Shown here: in pieces, positions 17,941 to 26,627 of the stretch
Position numbering within the stretch: the stretch's first letter is position 1
Layout of the letters: each line of letters opens with the position of its first letter
From: Caulobacter sp. NIBR2454
Lineage (GTDB): Bacteria > Pseudomonadota > Alphaproteobacteria > Caulobacterales > Caulobacteraceae
Assembly: GCF_027474405.1 (NCBI RefSeq)
Contig: NZ_CP114871.1
Span: 2,055,001-2,119,000, forward strand
Direction of reading: 5' to 3'
Length of the DNA stretch: 64,000 nucleotides
Made by a program: the position numbers and the translations under genes
The notes under the pieces: model-generated
What the model was told of the DNA's origin: nothing
The model's database searches: none
What the model saw: only the letters and a program-made list of their open reading frames with translations

Positions 17941-18146
17941 ACCCACGCATCCGCAAGGCCATCGGCGGCGTCGCCCTCATGGTCTTTTTGTTCTTCTACG
18001 TGGTGGCGGCTTTGGCGATCTTCGTCGTCTTGCCGGACAACCGCCTCATCCACCTCGTCTATTTCGTGGTGGTGGGCCTGGGCTGGGGCGTGCCGATCAT
18101 TCCCTTGCTCACCTGGATGGACAAGGGCCGCTTCGGCTTCAAATAG
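17937..18146 (+). CDS. DUF2842 small membrane protein
   Basis: 69 residues: basic N-terminus [11 protein letters not shown], two transmembrane segments (~10-32 and ~41-60), then [13 protein letters not shown]. Matches DUF2842, an alphaproteobacterial family of unknown function. Overlaps the preceding GlsB-family gene by four bases. Confidence 0.8.
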   Translation: MNPRIRKAIGGVALMVFLFFYVVAALAIFVVLPDNRLIHLVYFVVVGLGWGVPIIPLLTWMDKGRFGFK

Positions 18147-18166
18147 GGGGAGAAAGTCCTTCCCGA

Positions 18167-18243
<77 letters not shown>

Positions 18244-18320
18244 ACACGGGAAGGACGGCCCTTATAGGCGCCGCTCCGCGGTCCGGCAATCGCCAATTCA
18301 AACGATTTTGAAGCTGACCT

Positions 18321-18725
18321 TCAGTGCTTCAACAGCGCGTCCAGACGCGCCTTGACCGCATTGAGATCGTCGAGGGCGAAGCTCAGGCGATTGCGGCTTT
18401 CCGGGCTCAGATCCACCGACTCGATCACCGCGCCCTCGACAGGCGAGACGCCGCCGCCCTGCCCGGCCTCCAGCAGCCGTTTGACGCCCAGGTCCTTGTG
18501 CAGCTTCTGCACGCCCTTGATGGTGTAGCCCTCGTCGTGCAGCAGCTTGCGCACGCCATTCAGCACGGCGATGTCCTGCGGGCGATAGAACCGGCGTCCA
18601 CCCGCCCGCTTCATGGGACGGATGAAGGAGAACTTGGTCTCCCAGAAGCGGAGCACGTGCTGCGGCACGCCGAGCTCGTCAGCGGCTTCGGAGATGGTGC
18701 GGAAGGCGTTGGGACCCTTCGCCAC
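18321..18725 (-). CDS. MerR-family transcriptional regulator
   Basis: 134 residues from GTG 18725, which follows the ihfA stop by 10 bases and has AGGA upstream; an ATG at 18761 would overlap ihfA by 26 bases and add 12 residues. N-terminal MerR helix-turn-helix: [25 protein letters not shown], then [30 protein letters not shown]. No cysteine-rich effector site is visible. The gene sits after ihfA in many alphaproteobacteria; its targets are unknown to me. Confidence 0.85.
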   Translation of the reverse strand: MAKGPNAFRTISEAADELGVPQHVLRFWETKFSFIRPMKRAGGRRFYRPQDIAVLNGVRKLLHDEGYTIKGVQKLHKDLGVKRLLEAGQGGGVSPVEGAVIESVDLSPESRNRLSFALDDLNAVKARLDALLKH

Positions 18726-18735
18726 CGGATCGGTC

Positions 18736-19038
18736 CTACTTCGCCAGGGCGCGTTCGACACGCGCCTTCATGACCTGAGAGGCGCGGAAGCCGATCACCC
18801 GGCGGGGTTCGATCTCGGCCGGCTCGCCGGTCTTGGGATTGCGGCCCATGCGGGCGCGCTTGGAGCGGACCTGAAAGACGCCAAAGCCGGATAGCTTGAC
18901 CGTCTGGCCCTGCTCCAGGGCGTCGGCCACCAGATCGAGCGTGCGCTCGACCAGACCGGCGCAGTCCTGCCGCGTCAGGCCCACCTCTTCATGGACGGCC
19001 TCGCAAAGATCCGCCCGCGTCAAAGTCGCACCGTTCAT
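18736..19038 (-). CDS. ihfA: Integration host factor alpha subunit
   Basis: 100 residues from ATG 19038 (a reading from 19062 adds eight). IHF/HU fold: TRADLCEAVHEEVGLTRQDC, VKLSGFGVFQVRSKRARMGRNPKTGEP with the beta-arm proline, and a C-terminal FRASQVMKARVERAL. The RMGRNPKTGE-EI-RRVI-F pattern is that of IhfA rather than HU. Binds and bends DNA as a heterodimer with IhfB; in Caulobacter IHF helps flagellar sigma-54 promoters. Lies between fabH and the merR gene. Confidence 0.93.
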   Translation of the reverse strand: MNGATLTRADLCEAVHEEVGLTRQDCAGLVERTLDLVADALEQGQTVKLSGFGVFQVRSKRARMGRNPKTGEPAEIEPRRVIGFRASQVMKARVERALAK

Positions 19039-19127
19039 GGAACTCGCCCCAAAACTCGACAATGACAGCCTGCATGCTGCGATTGTCGCGTCAAGTCAAA
19101 GGGTTCCCGGCGAAGCCTTAAGGATTT

Positions 19128-20108
19128 TTAGAGGCGCAGAACCACCGCGCCCCAGGTCAGGCCGCCGCCCATGGCCTCCAGAAGCAGCAGGTCGCCCTTC
19201 TTGATCCGGCCGTCGGCGATGCCGTGCGCCAGGGCCAAGGGGATCGACGCCGCCGAGGTGTTGGCGTGTTCGGCCACGGTGGAGATCACCTTGTGCTCCT
19301 CCAGCCCCAGACGCCGCGCCACCCCTTCCAGGATGCGCTGATTGGCCTGGTGTGGGATGAACCAGTCGACTTCCGGGATGGTCACGTCGGCCTTCTCAGC
19401 CGCCATGGTGATGGCCTCGGCGATGTTGACCACGGCGTGGCGGAACACCTGGTTGCCCAGCATGCGCAGCTTGCCGACGGTGCCCGTCGTTGAGACGCCG
19501 CCGTCCACATACAGCAGGTCCTGCTTGGTCCCGTCGGCGCGCAGGGCGAAGCTCAGCACACCCCTGTCGGCCTTGGTCCCCTCGCCGGCCTGCGGCTCCA
19601 GCACCACCGCCCCAGCCCCGTCGCCGAACAGCACGCAGGTGCCGCGGTCGGTCCAGTCCATCAGGCGGCTCATGGTCTCGGCCCCGATGACCAGGGCGCA
19701 CTTGGCGTGCCCTCGCGCAACGAAGCCGTCCGCCACGCTCATGGCGTAGACGAAGCCCGAACATACGGCCTGCACGTCGAACGCGATGCCCACCGGGCAA
19801 CCCAGCTTGCGCTGCACGATCGTCGCGGCGGCGGGAAAGGTCAGGTCGGCCGTTGTGGTGGCCATGATGATCAGATCGACGTCGGCCGGCGTCTTGCCTG
19901 CGTCAGCCAGCGCCTTGCGACAGGCCTCGACCGCCAGATCCGAGACCGCCTGGTCGTCGGACGCCTTGTGGCGCTGGCGGATGCCCGTGCGCTCGATGAT
20001 CCACTCGTCGCTGGTCTCGACGATCTTGGCCAGGTCGTCGTTGGTCACGACGTGCTCAGGCAAAAAGGCTCCGACGCCGGTCACCACGCTACGCATCACT
20101 TCAGTCAC
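19128..20108 (-). CDS. fabH: Beta-ketoacyl-ACP synthase III
   Basis: 326 residues. Catalytic triad visible: Cys in DVQAVCSGFVYA (~113), His in WFIPHQANQRI (~249) and Asn in HANTSAASIPLAL (~279). Condenses acetyl-CoA with malonyl-ACP to start fatty-acid synthesis. Start overlaps the plsX stop by four bases (ATGA), so the pair is coupled. Confidence 0.96.
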   Translation of the reverse strand: MTEVMRSVVTGVGAFLPEHVVTNDDLAKIVETSDEWIIERTGIRQRHKASDDQAVSDLAVEACRKALADAGKTPADVDLIIMATTTADLTFPAAATIVQRKLGCPVGIAFDVQAVCSGFVYAMSVADGFVARGHAKCALVIGAETMSRLMDWTDRGTCVLFGDGAGAVVLEPQAGEGTKADRGVLSFALRADGTKQDLLYVDGGVSTTGTVGKLRMLGNQVFRHAVVNIAEAITMAAEKADVTIPEVDWFIPHQANQRILEGVARRLGLEEHKVISTVAEHANTSAASIPLALAHGIADGRIKKGDLLLLEAMGGGLTWGAVVLRL

Positions 20109-21199
20109 TCCGCAGCCCCTCCCTCGGGCTGGACCGTCTCACACTTCTCTTTGGCGGCGGTGAGGCGTTGCAGATTACGCTCGATCTCGGCCGAGAAGTC
20201 GCTGCGCGCCAGGTCCACCGCCACCCGGATGGCGGAAGCGAAGCTCTGGGCGTCCGCGCCGCCATGGCTTTTGACCACGATGCCGTTCAGGCCCAGCAGC
20301 GGCCCGCCATTGACCCGGCCAGGATCAAGACGATGCCGCATCTTCTTCAGCGCCCCCGACGCCAGCAGCGCCCCGGCCATGGCCAGGGGGCCGCTCATGA
20401 AGGTGCTCTTGATCTCGTTGGAAAAGAACCGCGCCAAGCCCTCGGCGGTCTTCAGGGCCACGTTGCCGGTGAAGCCATCCGTGACGACCACGTCCACCGT
20501 GCCCTTGGCGATATCCGTGCCCTCGACAAAGCCCTGGTAATCCAGGTCCAGGTCCATGTCCTTGAGCATGGCGTGCGCCTCGCGCACCTCGTCGTGGCCC
20601 TTCTGGTCCTCCGAACCCACGTTCAGGATGCCGACGGTCGGCTTGTCCGAACCATGCACCGCGTGGTGGAAGGCCGCGCCCATGATCGCGAACTCCACCA
20701 ACTGGTCGGCGTCGCTCTCGACATTGGCCCCTACGTCCAGCACGGCCGAGACGCCGCGCATGGTGGGCCAGCTGGCGACGATCGCCGGGCGCTCCATGTT
20801 GGCGCTCATCCGCAGGATCAGCTTGGAGATCGCCATCAGGGCGCCGGTGTTGCCGGCCGAGACGGCGGCCGATGCCTCACCCTCGCGAATCGCCTCCACG
20901 GCGTTCCACAGGCTGGTGCCCTTGCCCCGGCGTAGGGCCTGCGCCGGCTTTTCGTCCATGGCGATGGCGCGGTCGCTGTGGCGCACCTCGCTGACCGCCC
21001 GGGCGGCGGGGCAGCGGGCGAGTTCAGCGTTCAGGGCCGTCTCGTCGCCATGCAGCAGGAAACGCACTCCCGGCAGGCGTCCGGCGGCGACCGCCACGCC
21101 GGGGACGATCACGGAGGGTCCGTGGTCGCCGCCCATGGCGTCGATGGAGATCACGAGATTTTGGGACAAGGCGCGCTCTGGCTCCCAGAAGTTGACCAC
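20105..21199 (-). CDS. plsX: Phosphate acyltransferase
   Basis: 364 residues. PlsX features: LVISIDAMGGDHGPSVIVPG at the N-terminus, SAGNTGALMA, GILNVGSEDQKG, and VVTDGFTGNVALKTAEG. Makes acyl-phosphate from acyl-ACP for glycerophospholipid synthesis. Start is GTG 21199; an alternative TTG at 21169 would begin nearer to the usual N-terminus, and neither has a strong ribosome site. Order DUF177-plsX-fabH is standard. Confidence 0.95.
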   Translation of the reverse strand: MVNFWEPERALSQNLVISIDAMGGDHGPSVIVPGVAVAAGRLPGVRFLLHGDETALNAELARCPAARAVSEVRHSDRAIAMDEKPAQALRRGKGTSLWNAVEAIREGEASAAVSAGNTGALMAISKLILRMSANMERPAIVASWPTMRGVSAVLDVGANVESDADQLVEFAIMGAAFHHAVHGSDKPTVGILNVGSEDQKGHDEVREAHAMLKDMDLDLDYQGFVEGTDIAKGTVDVVVTDGFTGNVALKTAEGLARFFSNEIKSTFMSGPLAMAGALLASGALKKMRHRLDPGRVNGGPLLGLNGIVVKSHGGADAQSFASAIRVAVDLARSDFSAEIERNLQRLTAAKEKCETVQPEGGAAE

Positions 21200-21264
21200 G
21201 CAGATCGGCCGCGGCGATCAGATCGAAGCGGCTATAGCATGCGTATTGTTGTGTTTCGCCGGAC

Positions 21265-21792
21265 TTATTCGTCCGCCTTGGGCTTCGACAGCGCCTTCAA
21301 CGCGGCGAAGGGCGACAGATCGACCGGTTCGGGCGGCTGTTCGAATTCAGCCCCTTCCTTTCGCGGGAATGGGTCCAGCTCAAGCGCCAGATGCTCGATC
21401 ACATAGGCCGAGACATCGATGACTTCACCTTCCAGCACGTCCGGGACGTCGTCGGCGTCCGCCTCGATGTCCAGTTCGGGCGACTCGGTGGTCGGCGCAT
21501 TGGGGCTGCCCGGCGGCAGAAGGCGCAGGACGAACTCGCCATGGATCTTGGCCGGCAGCGATTCGGCCGTGACGCTGCAGGTCTGCACGACGCTGGCCCT
21601 CAGCTTGCCCTTCATCTCGACGCCGTCGAGCCATTGGGCCAGCTTGACCGTGGCTTTCAGCGAATTGATCGCCTCCAGCCCCAGCGTCTTGGCCGCCTTG
21701 CGCTTGGAGACGTCGTCGGCCGTCAGGTCGAGCACCATCGACCCGCGCGAAACCTCGGCGAAGGTGACGGTCTTGGGCCACTCTCCGGTCAT
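21265..21792 (-). CDS. YceD/DUF177 family protein
   Basis: 175 residues. DUF177 features: a central VVQTCSVTAESLPAKIHGEF (a conserved Cys in a C-x-R/S pattern), then ID-SAYVIEHLALELDPFPRK and ending near PFAALKALSK. The family lies before rpmF-plsX in many bacteria and plays a part in 23S rRNA or rRNA-linked processes in plants and bacteria; the exact function is unclear. No rpmF is present between it and plsX here. Overlaps the upstream chaperone gene by four bases. Confidence 0.85.
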   Translation of the reverse strand: MTGEWPKTVTFAEVSRGSMVLDLTADDVSKRKAAKTLGLEAINSLKATVKLAQWLDGVEMKGKLRASVVQTCSVTAESLPAKIHGEFVLRLLPPGSPNAPTTESPELDIEADADDVPDVLEGEVIDVSAYVIEHLALELDPFPRKEGAEFEQPPEPVDLSPFAALKALSKPKADE

Positions 21793-22313
21793 GCGGCCTC
21801 CGGCCAGGTCACCGTACCCGCCAGCAACGCGTCCACGTGCTGGGCCGCCAGATGCTCGCGTGCCTTGAGGATGTAGTCGGCCAAGGCCTCGCCGTCCTTG
21901 GCTGGAGCCACCGTGCGCTCGATCAGGGCCTGCAGCGGCGCCTTGTCCGGCAGGGCGGCGAACACGTCGTCCAGGCCCTTGAGCCGGCCATAGAAGGCCG
22001 CCGCCAGCTTCTTCATCTTCTTGCCGACCGACAGGTCGCCCACGCCAATCTCGCGCAGGGCGTCGTCCAGGCCGCGCACATAGGCGTCGAAAGTCGCCTG
22101 CGACACGTCCGCCGCGGTCTGACCTTCACCCCTCAGCCGTTCGACCACCAGGGCCACATGCAGGCTGTAGAGCTCGAACCGGCCTTCCAGCGAGTCGGCT
22201 ACGCCCATGGCCGTGTAGAATCCGGGCGAGCGCGCCTGCTGGGCGGCCGCGTCATAGAGCCGCCGGCCAGCGATTTTGGCGGGGCTTGGCGGGAAGAACC
22301 GCTCCAGAAACAT
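21789..22313 (-). CDS. Ubiquinol-cytochrome c chaperone family protein (CBP3/UQCC1 type)
   Basis: 174 residues. Matches PF03981: ARSPGFYTAMGVADSLEGRFELYSLHVALVVERLR, then GLDDALREIGVGDLSVGKKMKKLAAAFYGRLKGLDDVF. The mitochondrial homologue helps cytochrome b synthesis and bc1 assembly; a similar role is inferred. ATGA overlap with the DUF177 gene places it first in a DUF177-plsX-fabH-ihfA-merR run. Divergent from bamE. Confidence 0.88.
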   Translation of the reverse strand: MFLERFFPPSPAKIAGRRLYDAAAQQARSPGFYTAMGVADSLEGRFELYSLHVALVVERLRGEGQTAADVSQATFDAYVRGLDDALREIGVGDLSVGKKMKKLAAAFYGRLKGLDDVFAALPDKAPLQALIERTVAPAKDGEALADYILKAREHLAAQHVDALLAGTVTWPEAA

Positions 22314-22413
22314 ACGTCGCCTCGATTTCGCCCGGACTCGGACCTTAAAGCAGGCATTGAACTAAGCTCCCGCGGGCGATAGGTCAAAGTCCGCACTGCC
22401 CTTCGGAGTCCGA

Positions 22414-22902
22414 ATGTCCCGTCCCGTCGCCTTCGCCGCCCTCGCCGCCGTCGTCCTGGCCACGGGCGCCTGCACGCCGTTGACCAACTATTCTGGCTTC
22501 CAGGCGGTCGAGGAACAGCCCGCCGACGTCAAGGTCGGCGAGGACACCAAGTCCACTGTCATGGGCAAGCTCGGCTCGCCCTCGGCGACCAGCACCTTCG
22601 ACGCCAACACCTGGTACTACATGACCCAGGTGACCGACCGGGTGGCCTTCTACCGGCCCCGCGTGATCAAGCGCGACGTGGTCGCCATCACCTTCGCCCA
22701 GGCCGACGAAAAGGTCGCGGGCGTCAAAAGCTACACCCTGCGCGACGGCAAGGTGATCAACTACGCCGACCGCGAGACCCCGACCCGCGGCCGTGAACTG
22801 ACCATCCTAGAGCAGCTGCTGGGCAACGTCGGCCGTGGCGGCATGCTGCCCCGCGACGACGAAGACGGCGCCCCGGGCAACCGCCCGGGCGACCGCCGCT
22901 AG
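22414..22902 (+). CDS. bamE: Outer-membrane protein assembly factor BamE
   Basis: 162 residues with lipobox ATGAC (~residue 20). SmpA/OmlA domain: VKVGEDTKSTVMGKLGSPSATSTFDANTWYYM and KSYTLRDGKVINY, larger than E. coli BamE (113 residues) by a C-terminal TRGRELTILEQLLGNVGR stretch typical of alphaproteobacteria. Part of the BAM complex at the outer membrane. Divergent from the UQCC-like gene; next gene is convergent and its stop is two bases away. Confidence 0.92.
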   Translation: MSRPVAFAALAAVVLATGACTPLTNYSGFQAVEEQPADVKVGEDTKSTVMGKLGSPSATSTFDANTWYYMTQVTDRVAFYRPRVIKRDVVAITFAQADEKVAGVKSYTLRDGKVINYADRETPTRGRELTILEQLLGNVGRGGMLPRDDEDGAPGNRPGDRR

Positions 22903-22904
22903 GG

Positions 22905-23435
22905 TCAACTGTCGCGCCGCACGCCGCCTGGAACCGCCAGGGTCGGCGCCGGCCGCTTGTCGCACTCGGGGGCGGGCGTGAACGCCAGCCAGGTCATGGC
23001 GGCCCGCTGCGGCAGGCGGGTCTCCTTTCCCGTCACCCGATCGACCATCACCGCGTCGAACACCCCCTTGGTGGTGAACATGGCCCGCCACATCGAGGTC
23101 GGCGGTCCCTGACGCGCGACGTCAGGGTCATGATAGCCGGTCAGGGTGATGTGCTCGTGGGTCTGTACGACGACCTCGCCGGCCATGATGCTGGCGAATA
23201 CCGGGTCGATGACGTGCTCGACCGTCAGGTCCGCGCCCGTCGTCCGCTTGAACGCTCCGCCCCACGCCACCCGCAGGCTGTCGCCGCGCCGCAGGGCGTC
23301 CAGCAAGGCGGCCTTGGATCCGAAGACCGCCCCCCCATCGGCGTCATGGCGATACAGAGGCCGCCACATGGGAATGGCGCAGGTCGGATCGGCGGCGTTC
23401 ATCGCCATGGCGATGGTCAGGGCGGTCAGGCTCAC
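22905..23435 (-). CDS. Hypothetical exported protein
   Basis: 176 residues from GTG 23435, chosen because AGAGGGGG sits eight bases upstream; the ATG at 23474 would overlap that site. The N-terminus MSLTALTIAMAMNAADPTC is signal-like. Body: PTCAIPMWRPLYRHD, VAWGGAFKRTTGADLTVEHV, HEHITLTGYHDPDV, then TSMWRAMFTTKGVFDAVMVD. I do not recognise the family. A second Cys near the end (PAPECDK) could pair with the first in the periplasm. Single gene convergent with bamE. Confidence 0.65.
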   Translation of the reverse strand: MSLTALTIAMAMNAADPTCAIPMWRPLYRHDADGGAVFGSKAALLDALRRGDSLRVAWGGAFKRTTGADLTVEHVIDPVFASIMAGEVVVQTHEHITLTGYHDPDVARQGPPTSMWRAMFTTKGVFDAVMVDRVTGKETRLPQRAAMTWLAFTPAPECDKRPAPTLAVPGGVRRDS

Positions 23436-23510
23436 AGGTATTCCCCCTCTTGAAGCTTGACCGAGAAACCGCACTTAAAAAACGGCGATATCTTGACGAT
23501 GAACGACAAA

Positions 23511-23538
23511 ACGCCCCGTGGATTGCTCCACGGGGCGT
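23511..23538 (-). terminator. Rho-independent terminator after the first TonB receptor
   Basis: ACGCCCCGTGGA (23511-23522) and TCCACGGGGCGT (23527-23538): perfect 12-bp stem, TTGC loop, followed by TTTTG on the minus strand. It lies 40 bases beyond the receptor stop. Nearly identical to the hairpin at 26573-26598. Confidence 0.88.
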
Positions 23539-23577
23539 CCAAGTCTCGGCCGCGAAGCCGAATAGATCCGATCAGGA

Positions 23578-26328
23578 TCAGAAGTTCATCCGCAGGCCCA
23601 GGCTCACGCGGCGTCCCGACTTTTCGTACATGACCGGGAAGGACGGATCCATCGTGTAGCCGGTGGTCGCCTCGTCGGTGACGTTGATGGCCTCCAGGTT
23701 CACCTGGATGCTGTCGGTCACATTGTAGCTGACCGAAATGTCGGTCTGGCCGTAGCCGTCGCGCCAGATCGGGTACATCTCGTAACCGATGCCTTCGACG
23801 TACTTGTCCTTGTAGTTGTAGGACGCGCGGGCCTGGAACCGGTCGTTCTCGTAGAAGAGCGTGACGTTGTAGGTGTTGTCGGCCAGACCGACCGGCGGGG
23901 TCGCCACGCCGATGATGGACTGCCCGGTCAGCGAGCTGTCCAGAAGCGTGTAGTTGGCGTTGATACCAAAGCCTTCCAGGCGCTCGTGGATGAAGCCGAA
24001 CGGCACAACCGCCACCAGCTCGACGCCGCTGACCTTGTAGGAGCCGTCGGCGTTGACCGGCTGATAGACGTCGAAGTCATAGACGCCGTCGACCGTACCG
24101 TTGGCGTTGTACTTGGTCACGTTCGGAACCGTGCCCGTCAGCTGACTGCGGACGACGCCCTCGATCTCCTTCCAGAAGTACGAGGCCGCCAGCAGGCCGC
24201 CATTACCCAGATAGTGCTCCAGGCCCACTTCCCACTGCTTGGCGTAGGTGGGTTTGAGGTTCGGGTTGCCGTCGGTGAAGCGGAACGAATTCCAGCTGGC
24301 GGTGCGCTTGTACGCCAGATCGGTCAGCGCCGGCCGGATCAGGGTCTCCGACGCCGCGCCGCGAAGGACGGTGTTTTCCATCAGATCGGCGGTGACGTTC
24401 ACGCTCGGCAGGAATTTCTTGTAGCTGCCCTCGCTCGACACCGGGTCGGGGGTGTAAGCGGTGCCGCCCGTGGGGGTCTGCACCTGGTGGTAGCCGGCCG
24501 AATTCACCGTCGTGTCCACATAGCGGCCGCCAGCGTTGACGAACACCGGAACGCTGGCCAGATCGAACTTGAAGTCCGCCATGGCGTAGGCGCTGAGGAC
24601 CTCTTCGGAGACTTCATAGTACTGGCCCACGTCGAATGGCGTGGAGAAGCCGGCGTAGCGGAAGGTCCTGCGGGCGTAGTCGTTGCTCGCCTGACTCCAG
24701 TTCAGGTTGCCGATCGAATAGCCGCCGCCCGGCACGATGTCGCCGATCGGAGCGATCTGGCTTTCCGCCAGGGTACGCTTGTTGAGCCATGCCGTGCTGC
24801 CGGCGCTCGGACCCTGGATGTTCAGCGCGCCGTATTCACGTTCCTTGGTCTTCTTGGTGTAGCGGGCGCCGACCTGGATATTGTCCAGGGCCGGGAAGAA
24901 GCCGAGATCGAAGTGACGGGTGAAGTCGGCCTGAGCGGCGTACTTGTCGTCCGTGATCGACTCCAGGTTCGTCTCGTACGCCTCGAACAAGTAGCTCTGC
25001 GGCGAGTTGTACATGTCGATCGAGAGCGGGTTGTTGCTCTTGACCGTCTCGCCGCCGCGATCCGTCCAACGGGTGCGCGACGGGGCATAGGCCACATGCT
25101 TGAGGTTGGCGTAGTCGATGGTCTTTTCGGCGCCCGAGTAACCGGCCAGCGCGTTGAGTTCCCAGTTGTCGCCCTTCCACTTCAGCTCGGTCCCGAACTG
25201 GGCGTAGTCGGTCTTGCTGATCCGCTCCTTGCTAAGGATTTCGTGCTGGGTGGCGGTATAGGACACGTCGCGCAGGACGACGAGGCCGTCATCGGCCAGG
25301 GTCGTCTTGTCGAATGAATGGACGGTCTCGAACGTGCTGCGGCTGGAGGCCGAATAGGCCGCCGCGTCGTACTCGTCCTCTGTGCCATCGAAGCCGCCGA
25401 GCATGGCGTCGAACGACAGGGTCAAGTTCGAGGACGGCTGGTACTGCAGCGACAGGGTGCCGCCCCACTGATCCTGCTCGTTCAGATAGACGCGGTCGCC
25501 GACCTTGTCCTGGAAGATGATGCGGCCGGTGACGTCGCGATTGTCCATGTCGGCGTTCGACAGGTTCAGGCCGACGTCGCGCAGCAAGGTGGCGCGGGCT
25601 TGGGCTTCGCGCGCGCCGCCGGCTTCCAGGAAGCGGAACGCCGGTCGGAAGTTGATGCCCGAATTGGAGTCGGTGCGGTTGGTGCGGGTCGCCATGGAGA
25701 ACGACGCCAGGGCGCCGAAGTCGCCCCAGGTGTCGCTGGCCAGGAAGCTGACCTTCGGGTCAACCTTCTCGGAGATCGAGTTGTGGGCGCCTTCGGCCGA
25801 GGCCACCAGCTTGCGGCCCGAATAGTCGAACGGACGGGCGGTCGAGATATTGATCGAACCGGCGATGCCGCCCTCTTCGTCCGACGCCTTGGGCGACTTC
25901 TGAACGGTGACCTGCTGGATGATCTCCGAGGCGAAGATGTCGAATTCGACGTCACGGCCGCCGCTGCCCGACGCCGTCGCCAGCTTGTTGATCGAGACGA
26001 AGGTGAACTCGCTCGGCAGGCCGCGCACCATGACCCGGCTGCCCAGACCCTTGTTGCGCTCGATGGTCACGCCGGGGATGCGCTGCAGCGCTTCGGCCAG
26101 GTTCTGCTCGGGGAAGTTCGCCACGTCGGTGGCGACGATGGAATCGGAAAAGCCGACATTGTCGCGCTTGAGGTCGACCGCCTGCTCCAGGCTGCGCCGA
26201 TAGGTGCCGGTGACGATGATCTCTTCGACCGCCCCCGTGTCAGCCGCGGTGGACGCCTGTGCGAAAGCGACGAACGGCGATGCAGCCACAACGGCGAACG
26301 CCGTCGTGCCCAGAATACGGTTTTTCAT
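23578..26328 (-). CDS. TonB-dependent receptor
   Basis: 916 residues with a signal peptide ending near AQASTA. A TonB-box-like EEIIVTGT precedes the plug (~35-175: ATDVANFPEQNLAEALQRIPGV, VMVRGL, VTVQKSPKASDEEGGIAGSI), followed by a long beta-barrel ending in LGLRMNF with the terminal Phe expected of outer-membrane proteins. It is the sort of receptor found in dozens in Caulobacter and used for carbohydrate or siderophore uptake; the substrate cannot be read from the sequence. The gene is alone, with an AT-rich upstream region holding a possible operator. Confidence 0.92.
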   Translation of the reverse strand: MKNRILGTTAFAVVAASPFVAFAQASTAADTGAVEEIIVTGTYRRSLEQAVDLKRDNVGFSDSIVATDVANFPEQNLAEALQRIPGVTIERNKGLGSRVMVRGLPSEFTFVSINKLATASGSGGRDVEFDIFASEIIQQVTVQKSPKASDEEGGIAGSINISTARPFDYSGRKLVASAEGAHNSISEKVDPKVSFLASDTWGDFGALASFSMATRTNRTDSNSGINFRPAFRFLEAGGAREAQARATLLRDVGLNLSNADMDNRDVTGRIIFQDKVGDRVYLNEQDQWGGTLSLQYQPSSNLTLSFDAMLGGFDGTEDEYDAAAYSASSRSTFETVHSFDKTTLADDGLVVLRDVSYTATQHEILSKERISKTDYAQFGTELKWKGDNWELNALAGYSGAEKTIDYANLKHVAYAPSRTRWTDRGGETVKSNNPLSIDMYNSPQSYLFEAYETNLESITDDKYAAQADFTRHFDLGFFPALDNIQVGARYTKKTKEREYGALNIQGPSAGSTAWLNKRTLAESQIAPIGDIVPGGGYSIGNLNWSQASNDYARRTFRYAGFSTPFDVGQYYEVSEEVLSAYAMADFKFDLASVPVFVNAGGRYVDTTVNSAGYHQVQTPTGGTAYTPDPVSSEGSYKKFLPSVNVTADLMENTVLRGAASETLIRPALTDLAYKRTASWNSFRFTDGNPNLKPTYAKQWEVGLEHYLGNGGLLAASYFWKEIEGVVRSQLTGTVPNVTKYNANGTVDGVYDFDVYQPVNADGSYKVSGVELVAVVPFGFIHERLEGFGINANYTLLDSSLTGQSIIGVATPPVGLADNTYNVTLFYENDRFQARASYNYKDKYVEGIGYEMYPIWRDGYGQTDISVSYNVTDSIQVNLEAINVTDEATTGYTMDPSFPVMYEKSGRRVSLGLRMNF

Positions 26329-26435
26329 AGATTGCCCCTAGCAAGTACTTTGCGCCCCCACGAAAGGGGTCCTGCTAGGTCGCGGCCTAACCTCGCGTTC
26401 GATTATGCTCAAGACAAAGTTTTATGACAGTCCGT

Positions 26436-26450
26436 GTAACTATAGTTTAC
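26436..26450. promoter_or_regulatory. Imperfect palindrome upstream of the TonB receptor
   Basis: GTAACTATAGTTTAC: GTAA and TTAC flank the palindromic core CTATAG, with one unpaired T. It is about 110 bases upstream of the receptor ATG in the AT-rich block. It could be an operator for an unlinked regulator (LacI or GntR kinds have sites of this size); no regulator gene is adjacent. Confidence 0.4.
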
Positions 26451-26572
26451 ATCGAACCGACCCAATTTCTTCCAGACGTTGTTTATAACGAAATTATGAC
26501 TATCAGCGATATATTGTTTAAATCGACATCATTCCCCCGCCCGCTCAAGATCATTATTTAGACAAACGAAAA

Positions 26573-26598
26573 CGCCCCGCGGATTGCTCCACGGGGCG
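26573..26598 (-). terminator. Rho-independent terminator after hppA
   Basis: CGCCCCGCGGA (26573-26583), TTGC loop, TCCACGGGGCG (26588-26598): 11-bp stem with one wobble, followed by TTTTCG on the minus strand. 29 bases after the hppA stop. Confidence 0.85.
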
Positions 26599-26627
26599 CC
26601 GTTTCAGCCGTCAGGCCGAAGGTTGGA

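Larger units (their letters stand above)
26329..26627. other. AT-rich regulatory region between hppA and the TonB receptor
   Basis: About 300 bases without a gene. Bases ~26400-26560 are much more AT-rich than the surrounding genes. It holds the imperfect dyad at 26436-26450 and, at its right end, the hppA terminator hairpin (26573-26598). No other coding or RNA signal is seen. Confidence 0.7.
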
